The notes under the pieces: generated by a model
Seen by the model: only the letters and a program-made list of their open reading frames with translations
Told to the model about the DNA's origin: nothing
Databases searched by the model: none
Translations under genes and position numbers: made by a program
Source of the DNA: Desulfospira joergensenii DSM 10085
GTDB taxonomy: Bacteria > Desulfobacterota > Desulfobacteria > Desulfobacterales > Desulfobacteraceae
Length of the DNA stretch: 64,000 nucleotides
Assembly: GCF_000420085.1 (NCBI RefSeq)
Contig: NZ_ATUG01000002.1
Coordinates: 1,302,001 to 1,366,000 of the forward strand
Direction of reading: 5' to 3'
In this document: positions 19,160 to 29,201 of the stretch, piece by piece
How positions within the stretch are numbered: position 1 is the first letter of the stretch
Layout of the letters: the number at the start of each line of letters is the position of its first letter

Positions 19160-21130
19160 TCAGAACGGTACGGTTTCAGTTCCTCTCTCTTTCTTACGTA
19201 TTCTCCAAAGGGTATTGGTGCTAATGCCAAGCTGTTTTGCCGCCGCCGTTTTATTGCCACCGCATTGCCGCAAGGCATGGGTGATAATTTTAAGCCTATA
19301 GCGATCCATATATTCGTTCAGCGTGTGAATTTGACCTTCAGTGCGCTCCGAATTGGTTTGACCGTGAAGAGAAGGAATGCAGTCCGCTGTTGCCGGGGAC
19401 TCAGGATCGCCCGGATCTTTGTACTCCTCAAATAGATCCATGAACAAATGTTCGCTGAATTTATCCTTGCCCAGGAGTGTAAGATAACTTTCCATCAGAG
19501 CGTTTAATTCCCTTATGTTTCCCGGCCACCAATAGGTTTGCAATCGGTTTAGCATCTCAGAGGTGACGGACGCCAAGGATTTCCCGTGCCGTTTCAGCAA
19601 CGGGTTCAGCAGTTCCGGGATGTCTTGAGTTCGATTCCGCAATGGCGGAATTGTAAGCCGTAGAACCGCCAGTCTGTAATAAAGGTCTTTTCTGAATCGC
19701 CCGACACGGACCTCTTCGCGAAGATCCCTGTGAGTAGAGCTGATGATGCGGACATCTACCGGAACAATTCGATCTCCCCCAACACGGATAACCTCCTTGC
19801 TTTCCAAAATTCTTAAAAGGCGAACTTGAATGTTGGAGGAGATATCGCCAATCTCATCGAGAAAAATTGTCCCTTGGTCGGCTAATTCGAACAGGCCTAT
19901 TTTCCCACCTTTTTTGGCGCCTGTAAAGGCTCCTTCCTCATACCCGAAAAGCTCGCTTTCCAATAAGGTCTCGGAAAGTGCGGCGCAATTGACCGCCACG
20001 AACGGGGCCTTTTTACGGGGACTTTCGTTGTGAAGGGCATGACTGAGGAATTCCTTTCCCGTGCCGGTCTCGCCGTAAACCAGAATGGAGGCCTCGGTCT
20101 GTGCAAATTTTTTCGCTTTAGTGATCACCTTTTGCATATTAGGATCAATGGCAACTATGGTTTTCATCCGGTGTTTGGCAATAAATCCCTTCTTGTATAT
20201 GCGTTCCCGCAATTTTCTGTCGATGCCATGAATGGCGCTTCCCTCCTTTAGCAGACTGACAGCCCCCCGAATCTGGTCGTTGATCAGGACGGGCAAGGAG
20301 GTCACAACAATGTCAGTATTTTTGAAATGGATTATTTTATCTGCCTTTTTTTGGGATTGAAGGGCATCCATGAGCCCGAGGGAATTGGTGAAATCGGAAA
20401 TCGGTCGTCCCAGCCTCGGTTCGAGGTCCATTCCAAGTATTGTTTCGGCAGTTTTGTTGTAGAAGTTCAGGTACCCGTGCGCGTCAACACAAATCATACC
20501 GTCGTCCATCACGTTCAGAATAGTTTGCAGCCGTTGGTGATGTTCCGTTTCCATGCGGCGGGCCGCGGCCAAAGAACGTGCCTGTTTTATGGCCTCCCGG
20601 ACATTCTGCGTTCCCGGTTTAACTATTACCGACTTGACATCAAGCTGATCTGCAATTTTTCTGCTCAGCCCCCCGCCGACAATTATGTCGACCCCTTCGC
20701 TGACGGCTTTCTCAATCCTCTCCTGCAAATCCCTATGATGATGGAACACAATCTCCCGGACATTCATCTTCAATAGTTCCCGGATGGTTTCGAATCCCTC
20801 ATGTCCTTCGGATATGCTGGTAATTCCGATCCTGTTGCCTAACTCCCGGGCGTTGAGTAAGGCAGTAACAATATCTGACATATTCTTGGGAATGATCACC
20901 ACAGGCTGACCAATGCTTTTTGCAATCATCCTGCCGGTGCCGCTATGGACAATAATGACTTCATATCCGTCCTTAATGAGTGTTTCTGCGACAGCTGCAC
21001 CGTCATCCAGCCCCACTACCGTTGTGAACAGAGTTTCGGTTTCATGATTTATATTTTGTCTGACAATGCGTGAGATTTCCTCTGAATGGGAAACAAGGGC
21101 AAACCGGTATCTTTTGTGCGAATGGGGCAT
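19160..21130 (-). CDS. PrpR-type sigma-54-dependent transcriptional activator
   Basis: A 656-residue enhancer-binding protein. In order it has a PrpR-type N-terminal sensor domain (1-175), a PAS domain (about 200-300) reading IVNVMDDG-like text, an AAA+ ATPase (about 325-550) with Walker A GETGTGKE and the sigma-54 contact loop GAFTGA, and a C-terminal Fis-type helix-turn-helix (about 610-650, TAAAKQLGISTNTLWRIRKK). Such proteins sense a small metabolite and open sigma-54 promoters. It is divergent from an AT-rich control region with three dyads and lies near nitrilase and amidohydrolase genes, which may be its targets (inference). Confidence 0.9.
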   Translation of the reverse strand: MPHSHKRYRFALVSHSEEISRIVRQNINHETETLFTTVVGLDDGAAVAETLIKDGYEVIIVHSGTGRMIAKSIGQPVVIIPKNMSDIVTALLNARELGNRIGITSISEGHEGFETIRELLKMNVREIVFHHHRDLQERIEKAVSEGVDIIVGGGLSRKIADQLDVKSVIVKPGTQNVREAIKQARSLAAARRMETEHHQRLQTILNVMDDGMICVDAHGYLNFYNKTAETILGMDLEPRLGRPISDFTNSLGLMDALQSQKKADKIIHFKNTDIVVTSLPVLINDQIRGAVSLLKEGSAIHGIDRKLRERIYKKGFIAKHRMKTIVAIDPNMQKVITKAKKFAQTEASILVYGETGTGKEFLSHALHNESPRKKAPFVAVNCAALSETLLESELFGYEEGAFTGAKKGGKIGLFELADQGTIFLDEIGDISSNIQVRLLRILESKEVIRVGGDRIVPVDVRIISSTHRDLREEVRVGRFRKDLYYRLAVLRLTIPPLRNRTQDIPELLNPLLKRHGKSLASVTSEMLNRLQTYWWPGNIRELNALMESYLTLLGKDKFSEHLFMDLFEEYKDPGDPESPATADCIPSLHGQTNSERTEGQIHTLNEYMDRYRLKIITHALRQCGGNKTAAAKQLGISTNTLWRIRKKERGTETVPF

Positions 21131-21199
21131 GGTCTCCTCGGCTTTGCTGATAATTGATCCTGCCTTGAATTAAAGACTTCTTGAACCCAAGACTCAGTA

Positions 21200-21282
21200 A
21201 TCACTTGTCCACAAGTGATATAATATCTCAAATATATAATATTTTCTATATTTGAGGTTAATTCATTCCATATATGGAATGA
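21200..21282. promoter_or_regulatory. Cluster of three dyad-symmetric sites
   Basis: ATCACTTG-TCCA-CAAGTGAT (21200-21219), CTCAAATATA with TATATTTGAG (arms at 21227-21236 and 21247-21256), and the perfect palindrome TCATTCCATATATGGAATGA (21263-21282) lie in a row 70-150 bases upstream of the PrpR-type regulator. They are plausible operators or activator sites. No clear -24/-12 promoter was found. Confidence 0.5.
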
Positions 21283-21443
21283 TTCAAAATATATAATTCT
21301 TGATATAAAATGTAAATATCGTTTGTTTTCAATGTATTATTTCTTATGCAGGAGTTACGGCATCATTCTTGCCCGTGCATATATATAGGTGCCTGGATAG
21401 AGGTTGAAATTGGCACTACAAATTTAAAAGTGAAAAGGGGAGC

Positions 21444-21842
21444 ATGATGACATTAGGACATTTGATAGTGAATTCGGTTTTTCTAACGCTCATCCTTCGA
21501 CTTTTGCATTGGTATGCCGTTCACAGAGCAAAATACCTGGTAAACTTAGAGTTGAGTTCAGTCACTCCATATTTGTCTGCCAAACCTGATTCTGTCAAAC
21601 AAATTCATACCATTATCTGCCAGCCTTCTATAATGGGCCATGGCATTGGGACCACCCAAAAAGAAGCGGTGAAATCATATGGGAATCCAATTCGCCTGAG
21701 CCTTGAATCGCTTACCTCCGATTTCCTTGGACATCGCCGGTTGCCATGGGACCAGGGCATCGCATCTGCTATTGGCAAGTTTATGGGTCATACCGGAAGA
21801 CCGCAGAATAGAAAAAATCCCGGAGAGAAAGGGGAACATTGA
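21444..21842 (+). CDS. Hypothetical protein
   Basis: A possible 132-residue product with a hydrophobic N-terminus (LIVNSVFLTLILRLLHWYAV) and no motif I recognise. GGGGAG lies 6 bases before ATG 21444, the main reason to accept it. A second short frame begins at TTG 21839, overlapping its stop, and runs to 22021 without recognisable features. Both lie in AT-rich DNA between the dyad cluster and a convergent nitrilase gene and may be relics. Confidence 0.35.
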   Translation: MMTLGHLIVNSVFLTLILRLLHWYAVHRAKYLVNLELSSVTPYLSAKPDSVKQIHTIICQPSIMGHGIGTTQKEAVKSYGNPIRLSLESLTSDFLGHRRLPWDQGIASAIGKFMGHTGRPQNRKNPGEKGEH

Positions 21843-22059
21843 CCAAAAAGCGCTACGGGCTGATATTAGATCCGCCAGAATTCAGAGGCCATTTCTGTCT
21901 GGGGCGATTCCCGTGGAAAATTGACGAGAAAACTGTCAGAGATCACCATGATAAGAATTGGAGGATAAACAGTAATGGCATCAAATTTTTATATGACTCT
22001 GGTATATTCAAGACCAAATAATAACCAGCCATTCTAAAGAACATGTGGGGAGATTCTCC

Positions 22060-23085
22060 CTAACACTTCAGTGAATTTCCTCTGGTTATGGCACTGCTAT
22101 ATTTGCAGCACCGTTTTTCGTATTGTTTCTCAAAGCCAGTGAAACACAATTGTTGATAGAGTTTAAACATAAACGGTGGTTGGACAAAGTAGTATCCCCT
22201 ATCCATATAGTCGGGAAAAATATTGACCCTTGAAATCTGGGATCGTTTTTTCTTTTGATTCATTTCAACGGCTGCAACGCAGGAAAATTCTTTTTTCAAA
22301 TCTACATCGCGAATCCATTTCTTTCCTGATTTGTCATGAACGTTTGAGTTCCCAACAAATTCATAGATTGAATTTGGCCAGTCCGGTAACGGGTAAAAAC
22401 GGGGGTGAGCAATCGGCAACTTTACGCGGCCACATTGATTTACATAGACTGCGGGTACTTCTAGAGCAGTTGCATATCTGTGTGGGACCACTTCTGAAGC
22501 CAGATATGATTGACGCCTGAGAATTCTACTAAAACACATGGAATCCGGGTGCTTTAGCATCGGGACAACGGTACCCCACAAAGCAACGATAATCACTATT
22601 TCTACGCCACTTTGCCGAAATCCCTCAAAGGTCTCTCTTGAAAAAGAATCGAAGCAGATCGCACCTCCTACGCGCCCGAAGGGTGTCTCAAAGATACCGG
22701 GGCCTGGTTGTTTGCATCGTTTCCAGACAAGTCGCTCCTGACAGGTCGGGTTGCGTTTACGGTATATCTGCACACTTTTGTCAAACCCAACCATGACCAT
22801 TGTGTTGAAAAAATACCCATCAATTTTTTCATAAATGCTTGTAATAATGTAAACCTGATGCTTCTCGGCCTGATCTTTGAGCCACGTCACCGTGTACCCA
22901 TCAAGATTTTCGCCAAGATTCATAAGCTTTTCATTACAAGAAAAACCAACGTTAAACATTTCCGGGAGGACAACGATCTCTGCGCCATCCTGGGCTGTTT
23001 TTGAGATATGACGACCGGCCTTCGATAGGTTCGCTTGGAGATTGAGGGGTTCCGCAGCCATTTGTATAAGACCGATCTTAACCAT
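22060..23085 (-). CDS. Carbon-nitrogen hydrolase (nitrilase superfamily)
   Basis: A 341-residue cytoplasmic hydrolase of the nitrilase/amidase superfamily that cleaves a non-peptide C-N bond. The catalytic triad is visible: E42 (PEMFN), K110 (YRKRNPT) and C144 (GGAICFDS). The start is placed at ATG 23083-23085 because GGAGG lies 8 bases upstream; an ATG five codons earlier overlaps that site. The C-terminal 60 residues, after the nitrilase core, are basic and unusual (FEKQYEKRCCKYSS), and may be a transfer scar or an oligomerisation tail. Neighbours are a PrpR-type activator and an amidohydrolase. Substrate not assignable. Confidence 0.85.
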   Translation of the reverse strand: MVKIGLIQMAAEPLNLQANLSKAGRHISKTAQDGAEIVVLPEMFNVGFSCNEKLMNLGENLDGYTVTWLKDQAEKHQVYIITSIYEKIDGYFFNTMVMVGFDKSVQIYRKRNPTCQERLVWKRCKQPGPGIFETPFGRVGGAICFDSFSRETFEGFRQSGVEIVIIVALWGTVVPMLKHPDSMCFSRILRRQSYLASEVVPHRYATALEVPAVYVNQCGRVKLPIAHPRFYPLPDWPNSIYEFVGNSNVHDKSGKKWIRDVDLKKEFSCVAAVEMNQKKKRSQISRVNIFPDYMDRGYYFVQPPFMFKLYQQLCFTGFEKQYEKRCCKYSSAITRGNSLKC

Positions 23086-23164
23086 TTCTTGCGCCTCCAT
23101 TGTTATATTTTTATATCTATTCTTTTAATGTTTTAAAAGCAGAAGTTTTTATCATACAAGAGCA

Positions 23165-23275
23165 TCGCCGCAAATAACCGGACGCAAAAAGCGCGCAGCG
23201 GTTATTGCGGTCCATGTTAATTTGCCTCGTTGTTCAGATTGAGGCTCGCTGCGCTCACACAATCTGATGTGGTCA
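23165..23275. repeat. Pair of hairpins, possible degenerate attC or REP sequences
   Basis: AATAACCG ... CGGTTATT (near 23174-23207) and CAGATTG ... CAATCTG (near 23237-23270) form two GC-rich-loop hairpins. Their layout resembles cassette recombination sites, but the core sites are not convincing. Confidence 0.35.
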
Positions 23276-23366
23276 AGTAAAAATGGACACTTTTTCTATG
23301 CGGCTTTTTCCTGCTGGGTGGACTTCCGGCGGCAGGCATGGCGGCTTGCACAGGATTATTTTTCCT

Positions 23367-24770
23367 TTACGCAGGATCGTCGGTCATCCACGCCTCTGGG
23401 GTGCGGGCGTCACCGCCTTTAATTGTCCACATCAATGATTCCAGGGCTGTCGGATTTTTTAAAGGGTCTTCCCGGACAACGATCATGTCCCCGTACTTTC
23501 CCCTCTCAATGGTACCGATTCTGTCTGATAGCCCCATCATTTCGGCAGGAATTTTTGTGGCCGATGAAATCACGTCCATGGGTGGGATACCGATTTTGCA
23601 AAGCAGTTCCATTTCCCTGATCATACTGGTGCCGTGGAAGAAATTTGGGAATACGGGCCAGCTTGAAGCATCTGTGCCGGCCACAATGGGGATGCCGGCC
23701 TTATACAGGGTGAGGATTGCCCGGGATGCGTTTTGCATGCAGGATCTGATTGATTTTTCAATGTTCACAACCTTTGGCAGGGCCCGAATGACAAAGCCGG
23801 GAAGCCATCGGGGAGATGACAGCGTAAAAAATCTGTCATAGTAATCTTCCCAGGCCCGGTCATCTCTTGCTGTTTCAAGCAGTTTTCCGGGGACCCTCAA
23901 TTTTAAATACGGATTGTCCAGCCGTTCCCGCTCAAACTGCACCAGCATCTGGTCAAAGGTACATGACAAGGTGGTGGTCATGTATGTCCCAAGCTTTTTC
24001 ATCCGGCTGATAAACCTGTCCGTGGGCTGCTTGAAGATAAACCCGGAATGGACAAAGCAGTGGACACCCATATCAAGCCCGATTTCCTGTTCTTTTTTTT
24101 TATATGCATGGACGTACAATGGCAGGTTTCTTTTCCCGGCCTCATCAACGATAAAATTACGGATTTCAGAAGAGAGCAACGGCCAGATATTTGCTTTGCC
24201 AAATCCACTTTCAATCATGGCTTTTACCCCGATAATATTGTCCATCCCCTCATATTCCCGGAACAGTGCTGCCACATCCGTCCGGGTCTTTGCAGGCTGC
24301 CAGTGAGGCCCCCAGAAAGGGGTGAGCATGTCATTGTCCAGGTATCCGTTGGGCGGATAAAACCCAGGGGCCAGTGCAAATATCCTGGGGCCCGTACCGC
24401 CTGACGTTAGGTGTTGGCTGAATTCGCCCAGCATCTGGGAGGAGATGGCATTGTCCAAAACAGTGGTAACCCCGCAGGCCAGGTATGACTTCAGCTGATG
24501 GTACCGGTATGTTTTAAGCTGTGCCTCATCGTCATTGCGGAACACTGATCCGGGAACACTTTGCAGATGGACATGGGCATCTATCAGGCCGGGCATAACG
24601 GTTGCGCCCTTTACATCCAGCATCGGCACATGGTCCGGACATGTACAGTTTCCAATCTCCAGGATCTGCCCCCCATGGATGTATATGGACTGAAGGTTCT
24701 CGAACACATTGCCCAGGCCGTCGATCAACCGGGCATTTTTAACCAGAAGTGTGTGCGTCTTTTTTTTCAA
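23367..24770 (-). CDS. Amidohydrolase family metal-dependent hydrolase
   Basis: A 467-residue TIM-barrel hydrolase. Metal ligands visible in order are the HxH of DAHVHL, the candidate carboxylated Lys in GVKAM, the His of YVHAYK, the His of VHSGF and the Asp of AGTDASSWP. The beta-sandwich flanks (LLVKNARLIDGLG at the N-terminus, GTIERGKYGDMIVV at the C-terminus) are typical of imidazolonepropionase/prolidase-like amidohydrolases. It is cytoplasmic, with no signal peptide. It lies between the nitrilase and the second BTAD regulator, all on the minus strand, but with spacings of 130 bases or more. It may act on the same amide-type nutrient as the nitrilase (inference). Confidence 0.85.
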   Translation of the reverse strand: MKKKTHTLLVKNARLIDGLGNVFENLQSIYIHGGQILEIGNCTCPDHVPMLDVKGATVMPGLIDAHVHLQSVPGSVFRNDDEAQLKTYRYHQLKSYLACGVTTVLDNAISSQMLGEFSQHLTSGGTGPRIFALAPGFYPPNGYLDNDMLTPFWGPHWQPAKTRTDVAALFREYEGMDNIIGVKAMIESGFGKANIWPLLSSEIRNFIVDEAGKRNLPLYVHAYKKKEQEIGLDMGVHCFVHSGFIFKQPTDRFISRMKKLGTYMTTTLSCTFDQMLVQFERERLDNPYLKLRVPGKLLETARDDRAWEDYYDRFFTLSSPRWLPGFVIRALPKVVNIEKSIRSCMQNASRAILTLYKAGIPIVAGTDASSWPVFPNFFHGTSMIREMELLCKIGIPPMDVISSATKIPAEMMGLSDRIGTIERGKYGDMIVVREDPLKNPTALESLMWTIKGGDARTPEAWMTDDPA

Positions 24771-24900
24771 TTTCCTGCCTCCGTATAAAAAGCGGTTAAA
24801 AATATTAAATACCGCGATTATAACTTTGGTGGATAAACCGGGAATAAATTGAAATTGATTTCACTGAATTTGAACATAAAATTTTATTTTGGGATAGAAA

Positions 24901-27900
24901 CTAATCAGCAGCCATGCAGCTATGAAACAGGCGAACCGTTTCAGGGTCCGGGGAGCAGTCCAGGGCATCAAACACGTTCTTTTGGCATGCTTCATAGGTT
25001 TTTTTCACCAAAGACCGGTTCCCGGCCACAGCATAAAGCTGCATGAGTTTTTGATAGACGGGTTCAACGCTGTTGTCTGTTTCAAGGTATTTTTGCGCAA
25101 AAGATATCCCCTTTTCAGGCTGTGACCTGTCAAGAAAATGGCAAATCAGTTTCCACAGAACCGACAAATAGATGTCCTGTAATCTTTGCCTTTTCTCGAT
25201 ACACCACTGGGTATAAGCATCTTCAGCCAGGAACGGTCCCTTATAGACGGCCAGAGCGGCTTCATAATGGGGCAGGGCAGCTTCCATTTCAAAAGCCGTG
25301 TTCCCTTTTTGGACCGCGTCCCAAAATGTCAGCACATCAACTGTGCCGGCGTGTCCCAGAAAGAGCCTGAACGAAGTTCCCTGCTTTTTCAAATAACGGG
25401 ATGGTGCCCCGCGCCGGATGTGGGGCTCAAAAAATTTTCGGACGGCGGTGACCACTACGTTGAACCGCTTGCGCGTTTTATTAAAATCCTGTTCCGGCCA
25501 GAGCAGCTCAATGAGTTCATCCCGGTGCTTAAATCCTTTGCGCTGGTTGAGCGCCAAATATTTGATCATCATTAACGCATTGGTATTGTTAAATGTTTCG
25601 GGCATCATATCCTGTTCGCCCAGAATCATGCGGAACCTGCCTAAAAGTGATATCCGTAAGGGCAAAACCGGTTCTTTTATGCCTTGTACCGGCAGGAGAT
25701 GTACCCGGTTCATCTTCTGAAAAACTTCCCGGATAAACCCTTGTTTGATACCATTTGAATACAAGGCCGATAAAAGTGATTCTATGTGTGGCCCGGCATC
25801 TGCCACCTGGTGCCCATAGCCGTACTTTGCCGCAATCTCAATTGCCTGGTTCAGTTCCGCAAGTGCCGTGGTCCTGTCATTTAAATGCACCCGGCACCGG
25901 GCCGATATCATCAGGGTTTTAAAGGTATAAAAAGCAGACGACCTGACTTTTTCCAGAACCTGGGCCGTTTTTTCCAGCACAGCACCAACCCGCCCGGTTT
26001 CAAGCCACACACCCAGCATGCTCGTTTCAAGAATGCCCTGGGTCATACCAAGACCTGTCCGAAGCAGCAAAGTCAGCCCCTGTTCCAGGGCTTTTTCCGC
26101 ACCCCGGGGATCGCCCTGCTTTAACCGGATAAAATGAATGAGATCATGAACATGGGCCTGGCCCCAATAATTAGCCTGGTGGGTAAACCGGGCCATGGCT
26201 TTTTGGGTCCGGTCAAGGGCCTGATCCAGGCGTTTCAAACCGCACAGGTGAAGTGCCGCCGCATAATTGAGCCATCCCTCCTGGTTGTCGCGAATGCCCA
26301 TTTCACGGATAAGATCCAGCCCTTTTTCAGCCAGGCGGTGACCGATATTGAATTCGTTTAAAAAATAGGCCGGCAGTGCGGCATGCAGGTATGAAAAGGG
26401 CATGATGATGTCCACACCCATTTTTGAATACCAGTCTATACTCCTGCAGGCACTGGCATAAGCCGCCTTAAAATCCCCGGCAACAAAGTCCCGGTAGCAA
26501 AGTATAAACCCGATCCAGTTTTTCATCTTCAACCGCTGGGAATAAGGTAGCCGGCCAATATCTTTTTGTGTGGCCCAGGCCAACTGATCTGCCTGGCGGA
26601 TATTTCCCAGGATGACGTAAATCAGTATCAGCAGGCCGGATATTTCCTGGCGTTTGCCCGGGTCTTTACATGTCAGGCATGTTTCCAGTAAATTCTTTGC
26701 TTCCGGGAGATGACCGGTATAATAGTAGTTAAGGCCCAGTTGTATCCGGCAGTCCAGGAGAAACGCCCCGGAGACTTGCGGGTCTGATTTGCCCAAAATG
26801 GTTTCATATAATGATACTGACCGGTGGGGATTTCCTGAAAAGGATTCCAACCTGGCCTGGATGTACAATAATGAAAGGCTTGAACGGATGAATTGCTTTG
26901 GAAAGGCATTTAGAACGCCCTGGACCCGAAGGAGCTGTCCGGATTCAAAAAGTATTTTTTCATGTTTCATCAGCCGGTGTGCGGCAGTATCAAAAAAACC
27001 ACCGGAAATATAAGACCGGACAGCCCCAAGATCATTTCCGGATGCCTTATGAAGGTTGGCAATGTCCAGGTATAGCCTGGCAATGGTTTCCCGGGGCAGG
27101 GTTTGTTTTATCCGGGTGCGTAAAAAGGATCTGAGCAGGTGATGATAGGTATAAACCCAATTACCGATTTTCCCGGATTGCGTCCGGTATGTCAGCAAAT
27201 GGCCGTTGACCAGTTGATTTAAGATCTTTTCCGACGCCGTAATCTGGAGAAGCGCGTTGCAAAATTCCGGTTCAAGGGTGTCCAGCAGCGATGTTTTCAA
27301 CATGAATTCCCGGGTTTGGGGGTCCAGGGACTGGAAAACCGTTTCTTCAAAATAGTTAAAAATCAGTTTGTTTGAACCAGCCGGATCCGTGGGCAGCTTT
27401 TTCATCCGTCCTCCGGGCAGATCTTTCAGGCACAGGTATAATAAAACCAGACCTGCGACCCAGCCGTTTGATATCCGGTACACCTGGTCTGCAAGCTTTA
27501 AGGGCAAAGCCGGTTTAAAGTGCCTGGTTAAAAGATGGCGGGTCTCATCCAATGTAAACAGAAGATCGGATTCTGTTATTTCCATGGCTTGGCCGGTGAG
27601 ATGCAGCCTGGACAGACCCATTTTAGGAGTGGATCTGGTCAAAAGGATGATATGAAACCATGGGGGCAGGTTCTCAACCAGAAACTTAACCGATTCCAAG
27701 ATGGCCTTTTCTTTTTGCACAGTATGGAAATCATCCAGGACCAGGCAAGTTCGGGAGCCGGGAGATGTTTCCAGGGTATGGACAATCTCCGCCAGGGCCC
27801 GCCCCCTGTGAATCGCCCCAAAGGGGGCTGCGGCAATGCGTTGTTCCATCATGGGACACGGGGTTCTGGTACAGGATTTTAAACCCGCTGCAGCATACCG

Positions 27901-28140
27901 GATAAACCGGGAAAAATCTCGGTCCTGTTCATCGAGATGGTACCATACCGGCGTGATCTCCTTTTGCTGTAAGGCCCAGGCCGTCAATGCAGTTTTTCCA
28001 TGCCCGGCACCAGCGGTTACCACTGTCAGGCGTTTATTCGTCAACTCTTTCAGGATAACGGACAACCGGGTGGGAATAAACAAATCCGGATGGATGGGGA
28101 TAGACAGTTTGGAAGCCAGTATGTGTTCTTTGGTCATCAC
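24901..28140 (-). CDS. MalT-like ATPase/TPR/BTAD transcriptional regulator
   Basis: A 1079-residue cytoplasmic regulator and intact paralogue of the interrupted gene at 2657-5977. A P-loop ATPase opens it (Walker A VTAGAGHGKTALT, Walker B CLVLDDFHTV). The MalT winged-helix-like region, a long TPR-like superhelix (about 370-800), an OmpR-type DNA-binding domain (about 850-950, LRISLLGRFRMILG start) and a C-terminal BTAD domain follow. No LuxR-type helix-turn-helix is present. Such proteins couple ligand and ATP binding to transcription. The gene lies 130 bases upstream of the amidohydrolase on the same strand and may control it. Start ATG 28138 or the ATG one codon on. Confidence 0.85.
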   Translation of the reverse strand: MMTKEHILASKLSIPIHPDLFIPTRLSVILKELTNKRLTVVTAGAGHGKTALTAWALQQKEITPVWYHLDEQDRDFSRFIRYAAAGLKSCTRTPCPMMEQRIAAAPFGAIHRGRALAEIVHTLETSPGSRTCLVLDDFHTVQKEKAILESVKFLVENLPPWFHIILLTRSTPKMGLSRLHLTGQAMEITESDLLFTLDETRHLLTRHFKPALPLKLADQVYRISNGWVAGLVLLYLCLKDLPGGRMKKLPTDPAGSNKLIFNYFEETVFQSLDPQTREFMLKTSLLDTLEPEFCNALLQITASEKILNQLVNGHLLTYRTQSGKIGNWVYTYHHLLRSFLRTRIKQTLPRETIARLYLDIANLHKASGNDLGAVRSYISGGFFDTAAHRLMKHEKILFESGQLLRVQGVLNAFPKQFIRSSLSLLYIQARLESFSGNPHRSVSLYETILGKSDPQVSGAFLLDCRIQLGLNYYYTGHLPEAKNLLETCLTCKDPGKRQEISGLLILIYVILGNIRQADQLAWATQKDIGRLPYSQRLKMKNWIGFILCYRDFVAGDFKAAYASACRSIDWYSKMGVDIIMPFSYLHAALPAYFLNEFNIGHRLAEKGLDLIREMGIRDNQEGWLNYAAALHLCGLKRLDQALDRTQKAMARFTHQANYWGQAHVHDLIHFIRLKQGDPRGAEKALEQGLTLLLRTGLGMTQGILETSMLGVWLETGRVGAVLEKTAQVLEKVRSSAFYTFKTLMISARCRVHLNDRTTALAELNQAIEIAAKYGYGHQVADAGPHIESLLSALYSNGIKQGFIREVFQKMNRVHLLPVQGIKEPVLPLRISLLGRFRMILGEQDMMPETFNNTNALMMIKYLALNQRKGFKHRDELIELLWPEQDFNKTRKRFNVVVTAVRKFFEPHIRRGAPSRYLKKQGTSFRLFLGHAGTVDVLTFWDAVQKGNTAFEMEAALPHYEAALAVYKGPFLAEDAYTQWCIEKRQRLQDIYLSVLWKLICHFLDRSQPEKGISFAQKYLETDNSVEPVYQKLMQLYAVAGNRSLVKKTYEACQKNVFDALDCSPDPETVRLFHSCMAAD

Positions 28141-28253
28141 AGTTATACATCCCCGGATTCAAGCTGTTTGAGGGTATGTTTTCAGTTTATTTTTTTCCTG
28201 CAGACGGATATCATAACCATATTTTACCGAAAATAAAAATGCGGAGGAAATAA

Positions 28254-29177
28254 ATGACTGGAATTTTTCATATCACAAGCGGGGACATTGCAGGCCAAAG
28301 CCTTTCAAAAGCAGGCCTTCCCGGGGAAGTTTTTGTCTGGCATGATATTCTTTATGACGGCCCCAGGCAGCCGGGGTGGCCGGATGAAAATGGTCTCAAT
28401 GCCCGGGCATTGTTCCTGGAAGAATACACGGCAGGAGGACTGGCCAAAGACCTTATTCTGGAAACATTCCATGATCAATACCACAGACTTGCACAGGCCG
28501 CGTCTTATGACCGCATTGTTCTGTGGTTTGATGCGTGCCTGTTTGATCAGTCCATGCTTGCCCATATTCTGATGTGCTTATCCCGGAAAAAAATCCGGAA
28601 CGTGGAACTTCTTTGTGTGGATTCTTTTCCCGGGATTGAACCCTTTCACGGGCTCGGGCAGTTGCAGCCTGAGCAGCTTGCCTCGCTCTATGATTGCCGG
28701 CGGTCTGTTTCAAACGAACAATTTGAGTTTGCAGCCCTGGTGGACAAGGCATTTGCAGCCCGGGACATTGCCTTGTTGTCTGAACTGTCAAAGATGGACG
28801 CACCCTCTTTGCCCTGGATTCCGGCAGCGGTGGCAAGGTGGATAGAGGAACAGCCCGATGCCATAACAGGTTTAGGCCGTCTGGAACACCTGGCCCTTGA
28901 AGCGATCCGCAGTGGTTGCCGGACACCGGACAACATATTCAGATCTGTTGCTCTGGCAGATACTCCTCCGCAATACTGGGGAGATACAACATTGTGGGCT
29001 AAAATCAATGACCTCGCAGACCGTGTTCCCCCACTGGTAAAAATTGAAGGACCTGGAGACAGGTTGCCCCAATGGGAGAGTTCGGTGCCTTTAGCAAACT
29101 TCAGCATCAGGGCCTTAGGCCCGTGGTCAGTATCTAATTCAAAAGAGACTGGACTGAACAATCGACTCCCATGTTAA
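28254..29177 (+). CDS. DUF1835 domain protein
   Basis: A 307-residue protein whose first 120 residues match the DUF1835 fold (IFHITSGDIAGQSLSKAGLP ending near VLWFDACLFDQ). That region precedes a helical C-terminal half. GGAGGAAA lies 5 bases before ATG 28254. The family is found singly in many bacteria and has no established function. It is divergent from the BTAD regulator with 113 bases between them. The extreme C-terminus (after residue 290) overlaps sequence that looks like a junction with the remnant that follows, so the natural end may be altered. Confidence 0.75.
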   Translation: MTGIFHITSGDIAGQSLSKAGLPGEVFVWHDILYDGPRQPGWPDENGLNARALFLEEYTAGGLAKDLILETFHDQYHRLAQAASYDRIVLWFDACLFDQSMLAHILMCLSRKKIRNVELLCVDSFPGIEPFHGLGQLQPEQLASLYDCRRSVSNEQFEFAALVDKAFAARDIALLSELSKMDAPSLPWIPAAVARWIEEQPDAITGLGRLEHLALEAIRSGCRTPDNIFRSVALADTPPQYWGDTTLWAKINDLADRVPPLVKIEGPGDRLPQWESSVPLANFSIRALGPWSVSNSKETGLNNRLPC

Positions 29178-29201
29178 GGGTATCCAACATTCAATACGAG
29201 A

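Noticed and set aside
21405-21435. Sigma-54 promoter (TGGCAC) upstream of the 132-aa frame
   Set aside because: TGGCAC is present but no GC doublet lies at the -12 position with correct spacing.
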